This document shows, piece after piece, positions 50,451 to 61,200 of a stretch of DNA of 64,000 nt. Numbering within the stretch: the first letter of the stretch is position 1; every line of letters starts with the position of its first letter. The position numbers and the translations under genes were made by a program. The notes beneath the pieces were generated by a model. It had not been told where the DNA came from. It did not search any database and saw nothing but the letters and a program-made list of their open reading frames with translations. The DNA is from Actinoplanes couchii (GTDB lineage: Bacteria > Actinomycetota > Actinomycetes > Mycobacteriales > Micromonosporaceae). The DNA is taken from NCBI RefSeq assembly GCF_016862075.1, contig NZ_BOMG01000006.1, forward strand, positions 81,582-145,581. Reading direction: 5' to 3'.

Positions 50451-51053
50451 TCAGAGCGGGCGGATGGTCATGGCCTCGGCCAGCACGTCGGTCGCGTCCT
50501 TCACGTCGACCTCGCGCATCTGCAGCGGTCCGCCGGTCTCGGTGAGCAGGGCGGCGTGCGCCCCACCGGCGTACACCGGCGCGAAGCCCAGATCGCGGAT
50601 GATCTGCGCGGCCGCCTGCCGGGCGTCCCGGTCGTCGGTGCAGACGAACTCGGTCATCAGCGGGTCGTGCCCGCGCCGGCGGCTCAGCACGTCGGCCGGC
50701 ACGGTGTTGAACGCCTTGGCCCAGTGGCCCTCGTGTGCCCGGTCCATCAGAGCCTCCAGCCCGGAGATGTCGTCGGGGATGTCCGGGTTGGTCACGTCGA
50801 TGATGACCTTGTCGGCGAGCAGCCCGCGGGTCTGCTCCAGGGCCTCGAAGGCGGACGACCAGTTCGGGCTGAAGATGACCACGTCGCCGAAGGTGGCCGC
50901 CTGCGGGATCGACAGCACCTGCACCGACGCCTCGTCCTCGAAGTGCAGACGCTCCGGGTGCCGGGACGTGACCGCGACGTCGTGGCCGCTCTCCGCGCAC
51001 CACCTGGCCAGGGTGCCGCCCATCCGACCCGCTCCGATGACACCGATACGCAT
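50451..51053 (-). CDS. NAD(P)-binding protein of the F420-dependent reductase family
   Basis: A 200-aa protein with the Rossmann motif GVIGAGRMGGTLARW, then VAVTSRHPERL, ADKVIIDVTNPDIPDD and HWAKAFNTVPADVL. It matches the NADPH:F420 oxidoreductase (Fno/NpdG-like) family, which moves hydride between NADPH and F420, a cofactor common in actinobacteria. Members without F420 use also exist. Next upstream on the same strand is a TetR gene 21 bp away. Confidence 0.85.
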   Translation of the reverse strand: MRIGVIGAGRMGGTLARWCAESGHDVAVTSRHPERLHFEDEASVQVLSIPQAATFGDVVIFSPNWSSAFEALEQTRGLLADKVIIDVTNPDIPDDISGLEALMDRAHEGHWAKAFNTVPADVLSRRRGHDPLMTEFVCTDDRDARQAAAQIIRDLGFAPVYAGGAHAALLTETGGPLQMREVDVKDATDVLAEAMTIRPL

Positions 51054-51074
51054 GCAGTCAGCGTGCAGTGCGGA

Positions 51075-51692
51075 TCACCCGGCCGGGTGGTGATCGCCGA
51101 AATTCCCGTAGATCATCCGCAGCTCGACCGTGACCAGGTCACCGACCAGCGCCTCCGGGTCCTCCGCCCCGGCGAACGCCGCCGCCCGCAGGTCGTCGAT
51201 CAGGCCGGCCAGCACCCGCGCGCCGGGACCGGCCGGGGCCAGGCCGGCCGCCCGGTCCCGCTCGATCCGCGCGGCCAGCCGCTGCACGTGCGCGGCCCGC
51301 AGGCCCGCACGCCACTGCGCGATCGGCGGGCAGCCGGGCGCGGCCGCCAGCGCACCGGCCAGCAGCCGGCTCTGGTCGCGCCAGAGCACGGCGAGCGCGG
51401 TCAGGGCCGCCCGCAGCGACTCCGCGTCGGGGCCCGAGCCGTCCAGCCACGGGCCGGAGTCCCGGCCCAGGTCGCCGGACATGTCGTGCAGCAGCGCCAC
51501 CACCACGGCGATCTTCGAGTCGAAGTAGAAGTAGAAGCTGGACCGGGAGATCTCCGCGCCGGCCGCCAGCTCGTCGATGGTGATGTCGGCCAGGGGTTTG
51601 CGGGCCAGCAGCGCCCGGGCAGTCTCCAGGATCGCCCGCTCGCGGCGGTCGCCCTTGCTGGGCCCGCGCCGACGGCCGGGAAGTGTGCTCAT
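51075..51692 (-). CDS. TetR family transcriptional regulator
   Basis: A 205-aa repressor with the helix-turn-helix ILETARALLARKPLADITIDELAAGAEISRSSFYFYFDSKIAVVVALL, whose ISRSSFYFYFDSK recognition helix resembles EthR-type TetR proteins. It is divergent from an oxidoreductase gene; a perfect 8+8-bp dyad lies between, centred 37 bp from its start, making it a probable autorepressor that also controls the oxidoreductase. Confidence 0.92.
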   Translation of the reverse strand: MSTLPGRRRGPSKGDRRERAILETARALLARKPLADITIDELAAGAEISRSSFYFYFDSKIAVVVALLHDMSGDLGRDSGPWLDGSGPDAESLRAALTALAVLWRDQSRLLAGALAAAPGCPPIAQWRAGLRAAHVQRLAARIERDRAAGLAPAGPGARVLAGLIDDLRAAAFAGAEDPEALVGDLVTVELRMIYGNFGDHHPAG

Positions 51693-51718
51693 GCAGACAG
51701 ATTAACGCGGTGTCGACT

Positions 51719-51739
51719 TTTTCGACGTACTGTCGAAAA
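51719..51739. promoter_or_regulatory. TetR operator, 8-bp perfect dyad
   Basis: TTTTCGAC (51719-51726) and GTCGAAAA (51732-51739) are perfect reverse complements with a 5-bp spacer, centred in the 70-bp gap between the divergent TetR and oxidoreductase genes. Confidence 0.7.
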
Positions 51740-51762
51740 TCCACGACACCAGAGGAGTCACC

Positions 51763-52761
51763 GTGAAAGAGATCCGCCTCGCGTCCCGTCCGTCCGGCTG
51801 GCCCACCGCCGAGAATTTCGAGGTCGCCGAGATCCCGGTGCCCGAGGCCGGTCCCGGTCAGGTGCTGGTCCGCAACGTCTACATGTCGGTGGACCCGTAC
51901 ATGCGCGGCCGGATGAACGACGTGAAGTCCTACATCCCGCCGTTCCAGATCGGGCAGCCGCTGGACGGCGGCGCGATCGGCGAGGTCGTCGCGTCCGGGT
52001 CCGAGTCGGTGCCGGTGGGCTCGTTCGTGGTGCACGGGCTGGGCTGGCGCGAGTTCGCGGTGATCGGTGCGGACAAGGTGCGGGTGGTCGACCCGGCCGC
52101 CGCGCCCACCCTCTCGGCCTACCTGGGGCTGCTCGGCATGACCGGCCTGACCGCCTGGGTCGGCCTGCTCGACATCGCCCGGTTCACCGAGGGCGACACC
52201 GTTTTCGTCTCCGGCGCGGCCGGCGCGGTCGGCAGCGTGGTGGGCCAGATCGCCCGGTTGCGCGGCGCCGAGCGGGTGATCGGCAGCGCCGGTTCCGCGG
52301 AGAAGGCCCGTCACCTGGTCGACGAGCTGGGCTTCGACGCGGCCTTCAACTACAAGGAGGCGCCGGTCCGCGACCAGCTGAAGGCGGCCGCGCCGGACGG
52401 AGTGGACGTCTACTTCGACAACGTCGGCGGCGACCACCTGGAGGCGGCGATCGCGTCGATGAACAAGTTCGGCCGGATCGCCATGTGCGGCGCCATCGCG
52501 CAGTACAACGAGGCCGCCCCGCCGGCCGCCCCGCGCAACCTCGCCTCGGCGATCGGCAAGGAGATCAATCTGCGCGGTTTCATCGTCGGCAACCACTCGG
52601 CCCGGATGCCCGAGTTCGTGGCCGAGGTCGGCGGTTGGCTCCGTGAGGGAAAGATCACTGCGCGCGAGACGGTGGTCGACGGGATCGAGAACGCGCCCGA
52701 CGCCTTCCTCGGTCTGCTGCGCGGCGACAACATCGGCAAGATGGTGGTCAAGGTGGGTTAA
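51763..52761 (+). CDS. NADP-dependent medium-chain oxidoreductase (2-alkenal/leukotriene B4 reductase-like)
   Basis: A 332-aa zinc-independent MDR oxidoreductase. Hallmarks are RNVYMSVDPYMRGRMND, YLGLLGMTGLTAWVGLLDI, the NADP motif VSGAAGAVGSVVGQIARLRG and DVYFDNVGGDHLEAAIASMNKFGRIAMCGAI. Relatives reduce enone double bonds of aldehydes and quinones. GGAG precedes the GTG at 51763 with usual spacing. It is divergent from a TetR gene across a clear operator, so it is probably induced by its substrate. Confidence 0.93.
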   Translation: MKEIRLASRPSGWPTAENFEVAEIPVPEAGPGQVLVRNVYMSVDPYMRGRMNDVKSYIPPFQIGQPLDGGAIGEVVASGSESVPVGSFVVHGLGWREFAVIGADKVRVVDPAAAPTLSAYLGLLGMTGLTAWVGLLDIARFTEGDTVFVSGAAGAVGSVVGQIARLRGAERVIGSAGSAEKARHLVDELGFDAAFNYKEAPVRDQLKAAAPDGVDVYFDNVGGDHLEAAIASMNKFGRIAMCGAIAQYNEAAPPAAPRNLASAIGKEINLRGFIVGNHSARMPEFVAEVGGWLREGKITARETVVDGIENAPDAFLGLLRGDNIGKMVVKVG

Positions 52762-52779
52762 CCAGCGGTTAAGGTGCAT

Positions 52780-52808
52780 CCGGCGACCGGTTTGGGGCCT
52801 GTCGCCGG
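52780..52808. terminator. Terminator hairpin after the oxidoreductase gene
   Basis: CCGGCGAC (52780-52787) pairs perfectly with GTCGCCGG (52801-52808) around a 13-nt loop, 19 bp past the stop codon. The remaining 125 bp up to the HIRAN gene look like a promoter region and hold no gene. Confidence 0.6.
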
Positions 52809-52933
52809 GTATGACCAACACTGAACGGCAATTCAGTCGCTCTCGCGAGTGGACCGGATACGGAACGTATGGTTGATCGCACTCATCCGTACGGGTGAGG
52901 TCACTGACGGAAAGCAGACACTAGCGTTCCCGT

Positions 52934-55111
52934 GTGGCGAATCGGTTCCCCCTTTGGGGACAAGCGGGCTGGGCAAGTGCCGAAGTGGTCGGCGAGACGC
53001 ACTACGCGAAAGCGATACGTGCTCTCTTCGACGCTGAACTGGACCCCCGCGGCGCCGACATAACCGTTCCCGTCCAGCTCATCCCGGACCGTTCCGACAA
53101 ACGCGACCGCAACGCCGTCGGAGTCTGGTCCGGCACCCACCTGCTCGGCCACCTGCCCCGCCCGGAGGCCGCCCGCTACGTCGTCGCGCTCACCGCCCTC
53201 ACCACCCGCGGCCTGGTGCCCGAGGTCAACGCCCGGATCACCGGCCGCGAGTGGGGCGCCGTCGACGGCCGCCCGGCCGCCTTCGACGCGACGGTCCGGC
53301 TGGACCTGGGCGAGCCGCACATGCTGGTGCCGGCCAACGCCCCGCCCGCCCACGAGTACCGGCTGCTGCCCTCCGGCTCGGCCGTGCAGGTCACCGGCCA
53401 GCAGCAGTCCCTGGCCGCGCTCACCCCACTGCTGCGCGCGGAGGGCGAGTGCTGGGCCTACGTCACCCTGCACGAGATCGACGGCCACCTGGTCGAGGTG
53501 CGGGTCGGCGACACCCGGGTCGGTGACCTCAGCCCCAAGATGAGCGGTGAGCTGCTCCCGGTCCTGCGGCACGTGGCCGACCAGGGCGCGATCACCGCGG
53601 CCCGCGCCATCGTCAAGGGCAACAGCGGCAAGAGCGAGGTCATGCTCTACGTCGCCCGGGTCCAGGACCTGCCGGAGAGCTGGCACGGCGCGGCGAAGCG
53701 GCCCGCCGCGGTCCCGGCCGCGGGTCGCGGCACGGCGAGTGTCCCGGCGGTCAACCCCGGCGGCGGTACGCCCACCTCCACCGCGTCCTCCCCGATCCCC
53801 GGCATCAACGCCCCCGGCAGCCCCGCCCCCGGTCTGATGTCGGGTGGCCCGGCCGCCGGTGGACTGGTGCCGAACTGGGTCTCCGGCGACGCCCTGCCCA
53901 GCTGGGCCTCCGGCCCGTCGGCGCCGCCGCCCCCGGCACCGGCCCCGCAGGCGCCGGTCTCCCCGGCCGGCCCGTTCCCGTCCGGCTCCTACCCGTCGGC
54001 CTCCGCCGGGTTCCCGGGCGCGACGAACGCCGGGCCGCCACCCGCGGGGTTCCCGGGCGCGCCCGGCACCGGGATGCCGCCCGCGGGTTTCCCGGCCGCG
54101 CCGAACTCCGGGATGCCGCCCGCGGTGAGCGCCGGGATGCCGCCGACCATGAACACCGGGTTCCCGGCCGCGCCGGACGGTGGGTTCGCCCCGGTGCAGG
54201 ACATGCCGGCGCCGTCGTTCCCGTCGCCGTTCGCCGCCTCGCTGGGCGCCACCTCGTCGCCGCCCGCCGCGCCGGCCCCGCCCGTACCGCAGCAGTCGTC
54301 GCCCGGTCTGGGGTTCCCCGGCCCGGACGGATCCGTGCCCGGCTGGGCCGGCCCGAGCGACGGCCAGCCCACCTGGACGCCGCCGGAGGACATCCAGCCG
54401 TCGTGGTCACCGCCGGAGGACGTGCCGCCGTCCTGGACGCAGCCGGAGGAGATGTCACCGTCCTGGACGCAGCAGGAGAGCGTGCAGCCTTCCTGGGCGC
54501 GGCAGGAGGAGGCCCGGTCCGGCTGGGCCGAACCGGCCGACGGCGGTCCCGCCTGGTCGGCGACCAGTGGCGAGATGCCGTACGTGCCCGCCGGTTCCGG
54601 CGGTGCCCGGCACAGCGCGTCGGCCACCTTCCCGGTCCGGCAGACCGAGGGGTCCGACACGCTGCTGGCCGACCCGCTGACCCGCCCGGTCAGCCCGGCC
54701 GTCCCCTCGGCACCCGCCTCCTCGTCCCCGGCACCCTCGTCCCTGACACCCTCGTCCCCGGCTCTCTCGTCCTTGGCTCCCTCGTCCTTGGCTCCCTCGG
54801 CCGGGGATCAGGAGTACGCGATCGCCGAGACCACGGTGATCCCGGCGCTGGCCGCGGTGGTGGCGGCGAACTCCGGCGCCATCGCGGGCGTCTCGCCGGT
54901 CTCCCCGGCGATGCCCGAGGTCGCCGAGGTTCCCGAGATGCCGAACCCGCACGCGCCGATCCCGCCGGCGCCGACCGGGATCCGGTTCGCGGTCCCGCAG
55001 GGCTGGCCGACCCCGCCGGAGGGCTGGTACCCGCCGGAGGGCTGGATCCCGGATCCGGCCTGGCCGCCGGCCCCGGCCGACTGGCAGTGGTGGGTTCCCA
55101 CCTGGGGCTGA
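52934..55111 (+). CDS. HIRAN-domain protein with long disordered linker and Trp-repeat tail
   Basis: A 725-aa protein. Residues about 16-105 match the HIRAN domain (VVGETHYAKAI, then PVQLIPDRSDKRDRNAVGVW and LLGHLPRPEAARYV); HIRAN domains in DNA-repair helicases grip free 3' DNA ends. Residues about 141-245 form a second globular unit (VRVGDTRVGDLSPKMSGELLPVLRHV). From about 251 to 680 the protein is Pro/Gly/Ala/Ser-rich and disordered, with about five Trp repeats (PSWTQPEEM-like) at 479-542. The end is a Trp/Pro block (GWYPPEGWIPDPAWPPAP). The GTG at 52934 is chosen. It precedes a giant helicase-nuclease by 171 bp. Confidence 0.78.
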   Translation: MANRFPLWGQAGWASAEVVGETHYAKAIRALFDAELDPRGADITVPVQLIPDRSDKRDRNAVGVWSGTHLLGHLPRPEAARYVVALTALTTRGLVPEVNARITGREWGAVDGRPAAFDATVRLDLGEPHMLVPANAPPAHEYRLLPSGSAVQVTGQQQSLAALTPLLRAEGECWAYVTLHEIDGHLVEVRVGDTRVGDLSPKMSGELLPVLRHVADQGAITAARAIVKGNSGKSEVMLYVARVQDLPESWHGAAKRPAAVPAAGRGTASVPAVNPGGGTPTSTASSPIPGINAPGSPAPGLMSGGPAAGGLVPNWVSGDALPSWASGPSAPPPPAPAPQAPVSPAGPFPSGSYPSASAGFPGATNAGPPPAGFPGAPGTGMPPAGFPAAPNSGMPPAVSAGMPPTMNTGFPAAPDGGFAPVQDMPAPSFPSPFAASLGATSSPPAAPAPPVPQQSSPGLGFPGPDGSVPGWAGPSDGQPTWTPPEDIQPSWSPPEDVPPSWTQPEEMSPSWTQQESVQPSWARQEEARSGWAEPADGGPAWSATSGEMPYVPAGSGGARHSASATFPVRQTEGSDTLLADPLTRPVSPAVPSAPASSSPAPSSLTPSSPALSSLAPSSLAPSAGDQEYAIAETTVIPALAAVVAANSGAIAGVSPVSPAMPEVAEVPEMPNPHAPIPPAPTGIRFAVPQGWPTPPEGWYPPEGWIPDPAWPPAPADWQWWVPTWG

Positions 55112-55282
55112 TCAGGCCTTCTGTCCCGTCCGGGCCATGCTGGGCTCGGGCGGGCACGGAACCACCCGGACGGGCGCTGTATGACTGATTCGGGGGTTTT
55201 AGTCGCCTTTTTTGGGTGGGATACGTCGGATTAACCCGGAAAAGCGCCACGGTGACCCACCTCGCCTTGCTGGAATAAGGAG

Positions 55283-58200
55283 ATGCGGTGGGATGATGCT
55301 GACGGCTTGACCGGACGGCCGGACGCTCGTGTCCGTGGAGTGCTGGAGACGTGGCGTACCGGTCTGCTCGACCTCACCGCCGCGAACCCGCTGATCCACG
55401 TCGACCCGGACGGTCCCGGCGTGGTGGCGATCGACAGCCCGTCCCCGCGCGGCGTCCTGGAGGCACTGCAACAGGGCAAGGAGTGCGGCTTCCTCGGGGC
55501 CGAGGAGCAGGCCGAGGGCCCACGGCCCCGGGCGATCAGCGCCTTCCAGACCCCGATGCCGGACGCCGACATGGACGCCACGCTCCGGTCGCTGCGCCGC
55601 TCCGCCCACCGCGACCAGCTGGAGTACGGCCTGTCCGCGCTCTACCTGACGATCGGCACCCTGCACTGGAAGGACGACGACCGGGACTACGCCAGCCCGA
55701 TCCTGCTGTTCCCCGTCGACCTGGCCGACAGCGACCCGCACGACTACCCACGGCTGCGGGCCCGGCCGGACGATCCGCTGGTCAACCCGGCCCTCACCGT
55801 GCGCCTCAAGGAGCACGGCATCGTCCTGCCCGGGGTGGAGAGCCTGAACGGGCTGGACGTCACCGTCTTCTGGGCCCGCCTGGACGCCGCGATCGGCGAG
55901 CACCCGGAGTGGCACACCGACGAGGCGATCCTGCTGTCCCGGTTCACCGTGCACCGCGAGGTCGTCTACCACGACCTGGTCGACAACGAGCGCCAGATCC
56001 TGGCCCACCCGGTGATCCGGGCGCTGGCCACCGAGGCCCGCTCCCAGATCGACGCGTTCAAGTTCGAGCCGATCCCGGCCCGCAGCATCGACGACATCGC
56101 CCCGCCCGACGACATCCCGCTGGTCCTGGACGCGGACGCGGCCCAGCGCGCCTGCGTGTCGGCGGCCCTGGGCGGGCGCAGCTTCATCATGCGCGGCGCA
56201 CCCGGCACCGGTAAGTCGCAGACCGTCGCCAACATGATCGCCGCGCTGATCCACGCCGGGAAACGGGTGCTGCTGGTCAGCGAGAAGGCCGCCTCCCTGG
56301 ACGTGGTCAAGGCCCGGCTGGCCCGCGCCGGGCTCGACGACTACCTGCTCGAACTGCACAGCGACCGGACCGGGCGGGACGAGGTCGCCGGCGCCCTCTC
56401 GTCGGCCCTGGACTTCATCCCGCTGCCGCCGCCCGCGCTGTCCACCGACGAACGCCTGCAACTGCGTGAGCACCGGGAACGGCTCAACGCGTACGCCGAG
56501 GCGATGAACGAGGTCCGCGAGCCGCTCGGGCACCGGCTGCACGACGTGCTGGGCATGTGCGCGCAGATGACCGACGTGGCGTCCGCGCCGATCCCGCAGG
56601 TCCTGCCGGTCCCGCTGACCACCCAGTCGCTGCAGCGGGTCCGGGACGCGGCCGAGCAGCTGGGCCGCGCCTGGCGACCGGCCGTACAGCCGGAGAACTT
56701 CCTGTGGCGCGACGTCGTCGACCGCAACCGGCTGGACGCCCGCCTCCAGCAGGCGCGGACCGCCCTGGAGCACCTGCTCGAAGCCGCCGGCCAGGACCGG
56801 CTGGCGATCGCCTTCCGGACCCGGGACCTGGCCGACGCGATCGCGCTGACCACCCTGGTCGGGCACGCCGCCCGCCGCCCGGCCGAGGCCGCCGACGAGT
56901 GGCTGCTGCTGGACGGCCTGGAACCGGTGGCCCGCACCGCCGACGGTCTCCTCGGCCACCTCCGGTCGCTGAGCCAGGCCGAGGAGACGGTGAAGGCCCG
57001 GTCCGGGGTCTCCTGGTCGGCGCTGCCGTCCCCGGCGAAGCTGCCGATCGTCCCCAGCCTGGCGCACCTGTCCCCGCCGCCGGTGGAACTGCTGCCGCTG
57101 ACCGCCGCCCAGGCCCGCGGCCTGGCCCGCCGGTTCGCCGAGGAGGCCGACCGCCTCGAACAGAACCTGCACAGCCTGGACCGGGTCACCGCCCGGCTCG
57201 GCCTGCCGAACGTGATCGCGTTCTCCGACATCAACCGGATCGCCGCCATCGTCGACCTGCTGAACCGGCCGGAGAAGCCGGAACCGGGCTGGTTCGACGT
57301 GGCCGGGATGGCCGCCGCGCACACCGCGTCCCGGATGCTGCAGCGGGCCGTCGACGTGGTGCGGGTCGCCGAGGACAAGGCCCGCGAGCACTTCAACGAG
57401 GCCGCGCTGGCCCACCCGGTCGACGAACTGGCCGAACGGTTCGCCCACATGCACAAGGGCATCGGCAAGCTGCGGTCGCCGTACCGGCGGGACAAGAAGG
57501 CCGCCGCCGAGATCGCCCGGCCCGACGTCAAGCGCAGCCAGGCCGTCGCCAACCTGTCCAGTGCCGCCGCCTGGAAGAAGGCGCTGAACGAGCTGGACCA
57601 GACCGAACGCGAGTACGCCCGGATCCTGGGCCGGCACTGGCGGCGGCTGGACACCGACTTCGAGGCGATCGGCCGGGCCCTGGCCACCGCCGACGAGGTC
57701 ATGCGGGTCACCCCGCCGGAGGCCCTGCCCGCGGTCATCGAACGGGTCAGCGCGGCCACCCCGAACAGCGCGATCATCCGGATCGTCGCGGAGGGCCGCA
57801 AGGAGTTCGAACGGTGGACCGCGGCCCTGCGCCCGGCCCCCGAACCGGCGCCCCGGCCGCAGCTCGCCGCCGGGCCGGTGCACGACGCGATCACCTGGCT
57901 ACGGGCCCACGTGGAACCGCTGACCGCCACCGCCGAACTGGTCCAGGCGTACAGCTCGGCGTCCGGCCGGGACTTCACCCTCGCCGAGTCGGCGTCGGTC
58001 GGCCTGCTCCGGGAGACCGCCGCCGACGCCGCGGCGGCGCTGTCCGCCAACGCCGGCGAGTACGCCCGGATGCTCGGCACCGCCTACCGCGGCACCCAGA
58101 CCGACGTGGAGGCGCTGGCCGAGGCGATGGCCTGGACCGCCGAGGCCCGCCGGATCCGGCGCGGCGTCGACACCGCCCTCACCAAGGACCAGGTGGCGGC

Positions 58201-61200
58201 CCTGCGCGAGGCCCGCCCCACCGACACGCTGCCGGCCCGGGTGGCCGAGTGGCAGGCCGCCAAGGACTGGATCCTGCGGGCCTTCGCACCCCGCCGGCAC
58301 GCCTCGCTCACCGCCGCCCTGGACGACCACGAAACCGCCCTGACCCTGCTGGAGTCACTGCTGGCGGACGCCAAGGGCCAGCAGGAGTGGTTCGAGTACC
58401 AGTCGGCCCGCGCGATCCTGGCCGAACACGGCCTGGAAGAGGTGATCGACTTCTGCGCCCGGGAGGACCTGACCGTCGAGCAGATCCTCCCCGTACTCGG
58501 CCGGGCGCTCTTCCAGTCGTGGGCCGGAACCGTGATCCGCGAGGACGACCGTCTCCCACCGCTGGACGCCGCGGCCCGTGACCACCTGGTCGAGGAGTTC
58601 CGGCTCTGGGACGCCCGCCTGCAGCGCGCCGCCGCCGCCGATGTGATGAACGCCGTCGACGAGATGCAGCCCACCGGCGCCGCCGCGGCCGAGGCCGCCC
58701 TGGTCCGGGCGTCCGCCGCCCAGCAGGGCCGCCGCCTGCCGGTGCAGGAGCTGATCAGCCGCACCCGGCACGCCACCCTGGCGGTCAAGCCGTGTTTCCT
58801 GACCGTGCCCGCCGACGTCAGCCGGCTCGTCCCGGCCGATCTCACCTTCGACGTGGTGATCATCGACGAGGCGTCCCGGGTGCCGGTGCCGGACGCGATC
58901 ACCTGCGTCTACCGCGGCGCCTCGTTCGTGGTGGTCGGCGACGACCGGCAGCTCACCGCGATGCCCACCCCCGGCGGCGGCCGGTCGGTGCTGGAACTGG
59001 CCATCAGCTGCGCCGCGTTCCCCGTCCTCGACCTCGGCACCCACTACCGCAGCCGGCACGAGTCGCTGATCGCGTTCGCCAACCACACCTTCTACCAGGG
59101 ACGGCTCAACACGTTCCCGCCGGTCGGCCCGGCCGGACCGGACGCCGGGGTGCAGATGTTCCCGGCCGACCCGGAAGGCGGCGACGACGCCCTGGCGAGC
59201 CTGGTCGCCGGGCGGGTCGCGCACCACTTCGTCACCCGGCCGGAACTCAGCCTCGGCGTCATCACCGCGACCCCGCTGATGGCCGCGCTGGTCGAGGCCG
59301 CCGTCGCCGACATGGTGGTGCCGCCGGAGGACGACCGGCTGCACGGCTTCTTCGTCAAGGACCTGGAGACCGTGCAGGGCGACGAGCGGGACGTGATCGT
59401 CCTGGCGATCGGCGACGACCTGGGCGGCCTCGGCGGGCAGGACGGCTGGCGCCGTCTGAACGTGGCCAGCACCCGGGCCACCCGCCGGGTCGAGGTCGTC
59501 TCCACCGTACGGGCCCACGACCTGCCGGACACCGAGGAGCTGCGACCACTGGCCGCCTACCTCGACTACGCCACCCGCGGCGAGACCGCCCTCGGGCTGG
59601 ACGAGCCGCGGCCCGAGGCGCAGACCCCGTTCGAGGACTCGGTCCGCGACGTGATCCGCGGCTGGGGCTACCGGGTCCGGTCCCGGGTCGGCACCGGCGC
59701 CTTCCGGATCGACCTGGCCGTCCGCGCCTCGTCCCGGCGCAACGCCCCGTTCGCGCTCGGCATCGAGTGCGACGGCACCACCTACGACTCGGCGCCCGCC
59801 GCCCGGGACCGGGACCGGCTGCGCGAACAGGTCCTGCAGAGCCTCGGCTGGCGACTGCACCGGATCTGGGGCACCGCCTGGTACCTGGACCGGGAACACG
59901 AGGAACAGCGGCTGCACGCGGCGATCGAGGCCGCCCTGGCGGCGTACCCGGCCGACGAGACGGCGCCCGAACTGGACGGCACGGCGCTGCCCGACCCGGC
60001 CGACCACGAGTACGAGGCCGAGGACGAGGAGCGTGAACCGGTCGTGGTCGTCGAGACCCTCGACGGTTTCGCCCCACTGGCCGCCGACCTCGCCGACCTG
60101 CAGGAGGACGCCGAGGCGTACCTGGCCGGTTTCGAGGAGACCCGGGAGCACGTCGCACCGCCCCGCGAGTGGTCGCACGCCTTCCCCGGCGCCCACGACG
60201 AGGAACTGTCCTGGGAGGACACTCCGCCCGGCGTGCCCACCATGGACCTCGACCCGGACCTGGAGCCGATGACGGCGGAGCACGCCTTCCCGGCCGAGTT
60301 CGACCTGGCCGCCGAGTTCGACCTGCCGGTGGCGTTCGGGCCGCCCGCCGGGGAGGAACCGGTCCAGGAGCCGGTGCTGATCGAGGAGCCGGGAGTCCGG
60401 CCCGCGGTGTTCGAGCGGCTGTCCCGGGCCGGGACCGCCGAGGAGGAACCGGAGGTCCGGGCCGCGGTCTTCGAGGAGGTGTCCCGGGTCCGCCCGGCGG
60501 TCTTCCAGAAGATCGACCCGGACGCGGAGCCACGGGCCGCCGTCGGCCGGTCCGGGAACCTGATCGCCGACGAGGAGATCGAGGACAACCGGGTCACCGC
60601 GGCCGTCTTCGAACGGGTGAGCCGCGCCGACCTGCAGCGGGCCGAAGCCGAACGGGCCGAGGCCGCGCTGGTGGCGGCGGCCGCACGGGTCGCGGCCGAG
60701 CGGGCCGAAGCGGCCCGGATCGAAACCGCGCGGATCGAAACCGCGCGGATCGAAGCCGCCCGGGCCGAAGCCGCCCGTCGCGAAGCGGCCCGCGCCGAGG
60801 CCGAGCGGGTCGAGGCGGCCCGGATCGAGGCGGAGGAGGCGGAACTCGCGCTGGCCGACGCCATCCGGGCGGTGGCCGACTTCCACGCGCCGGAGCCGCA
60901 CGCACCCGCCGAGACACCGGCCGAGGCCACCGTCGAGATCCCGGCGCCCCCGCGGACCCGGGCCCGGCCGGTGAAGAGCACGACCGCCGCGCCGAAGAAG
61001 AGCGCGGCGCCCCGCAAGGCCACGGCGCCCAAGAAGTCGACGGCCCCGAAGACGGCCGCGAAGGCCGCGGCGGAACCGGTCGAGGTGCACCACGGGCCGG
61101 AGGAGTGGGCCCACGCGTACCAGAAAGCGAAATTGGCCCCGCTGCCCGCCGGAACCGGCCTCGCCGACCCGGAGTGCCGCCCCCGCCTGGCCGACGCGAT

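Noticed and set aside
53700..54800. Repetitive GC-rich DNA that might be a CRISPR or satellite array
   Set aside because: It is in-frame Pro/Gly/Ala/Trp-rich coding sequence of the HIRAN protein; units vary in length and there are no spacers.
55199..57883. 894-aa open frame on the minus strand
   Set aside because: Antisense to the DUF4011/helicase part; no domain and no plausible start signal.
60636..60860. CGGATCGAAACCGCG-like tandem repeats that might be a mobile-element end
   Set aside because: They encode an EAAR/ETAR coiled coil in frame with the helicase.
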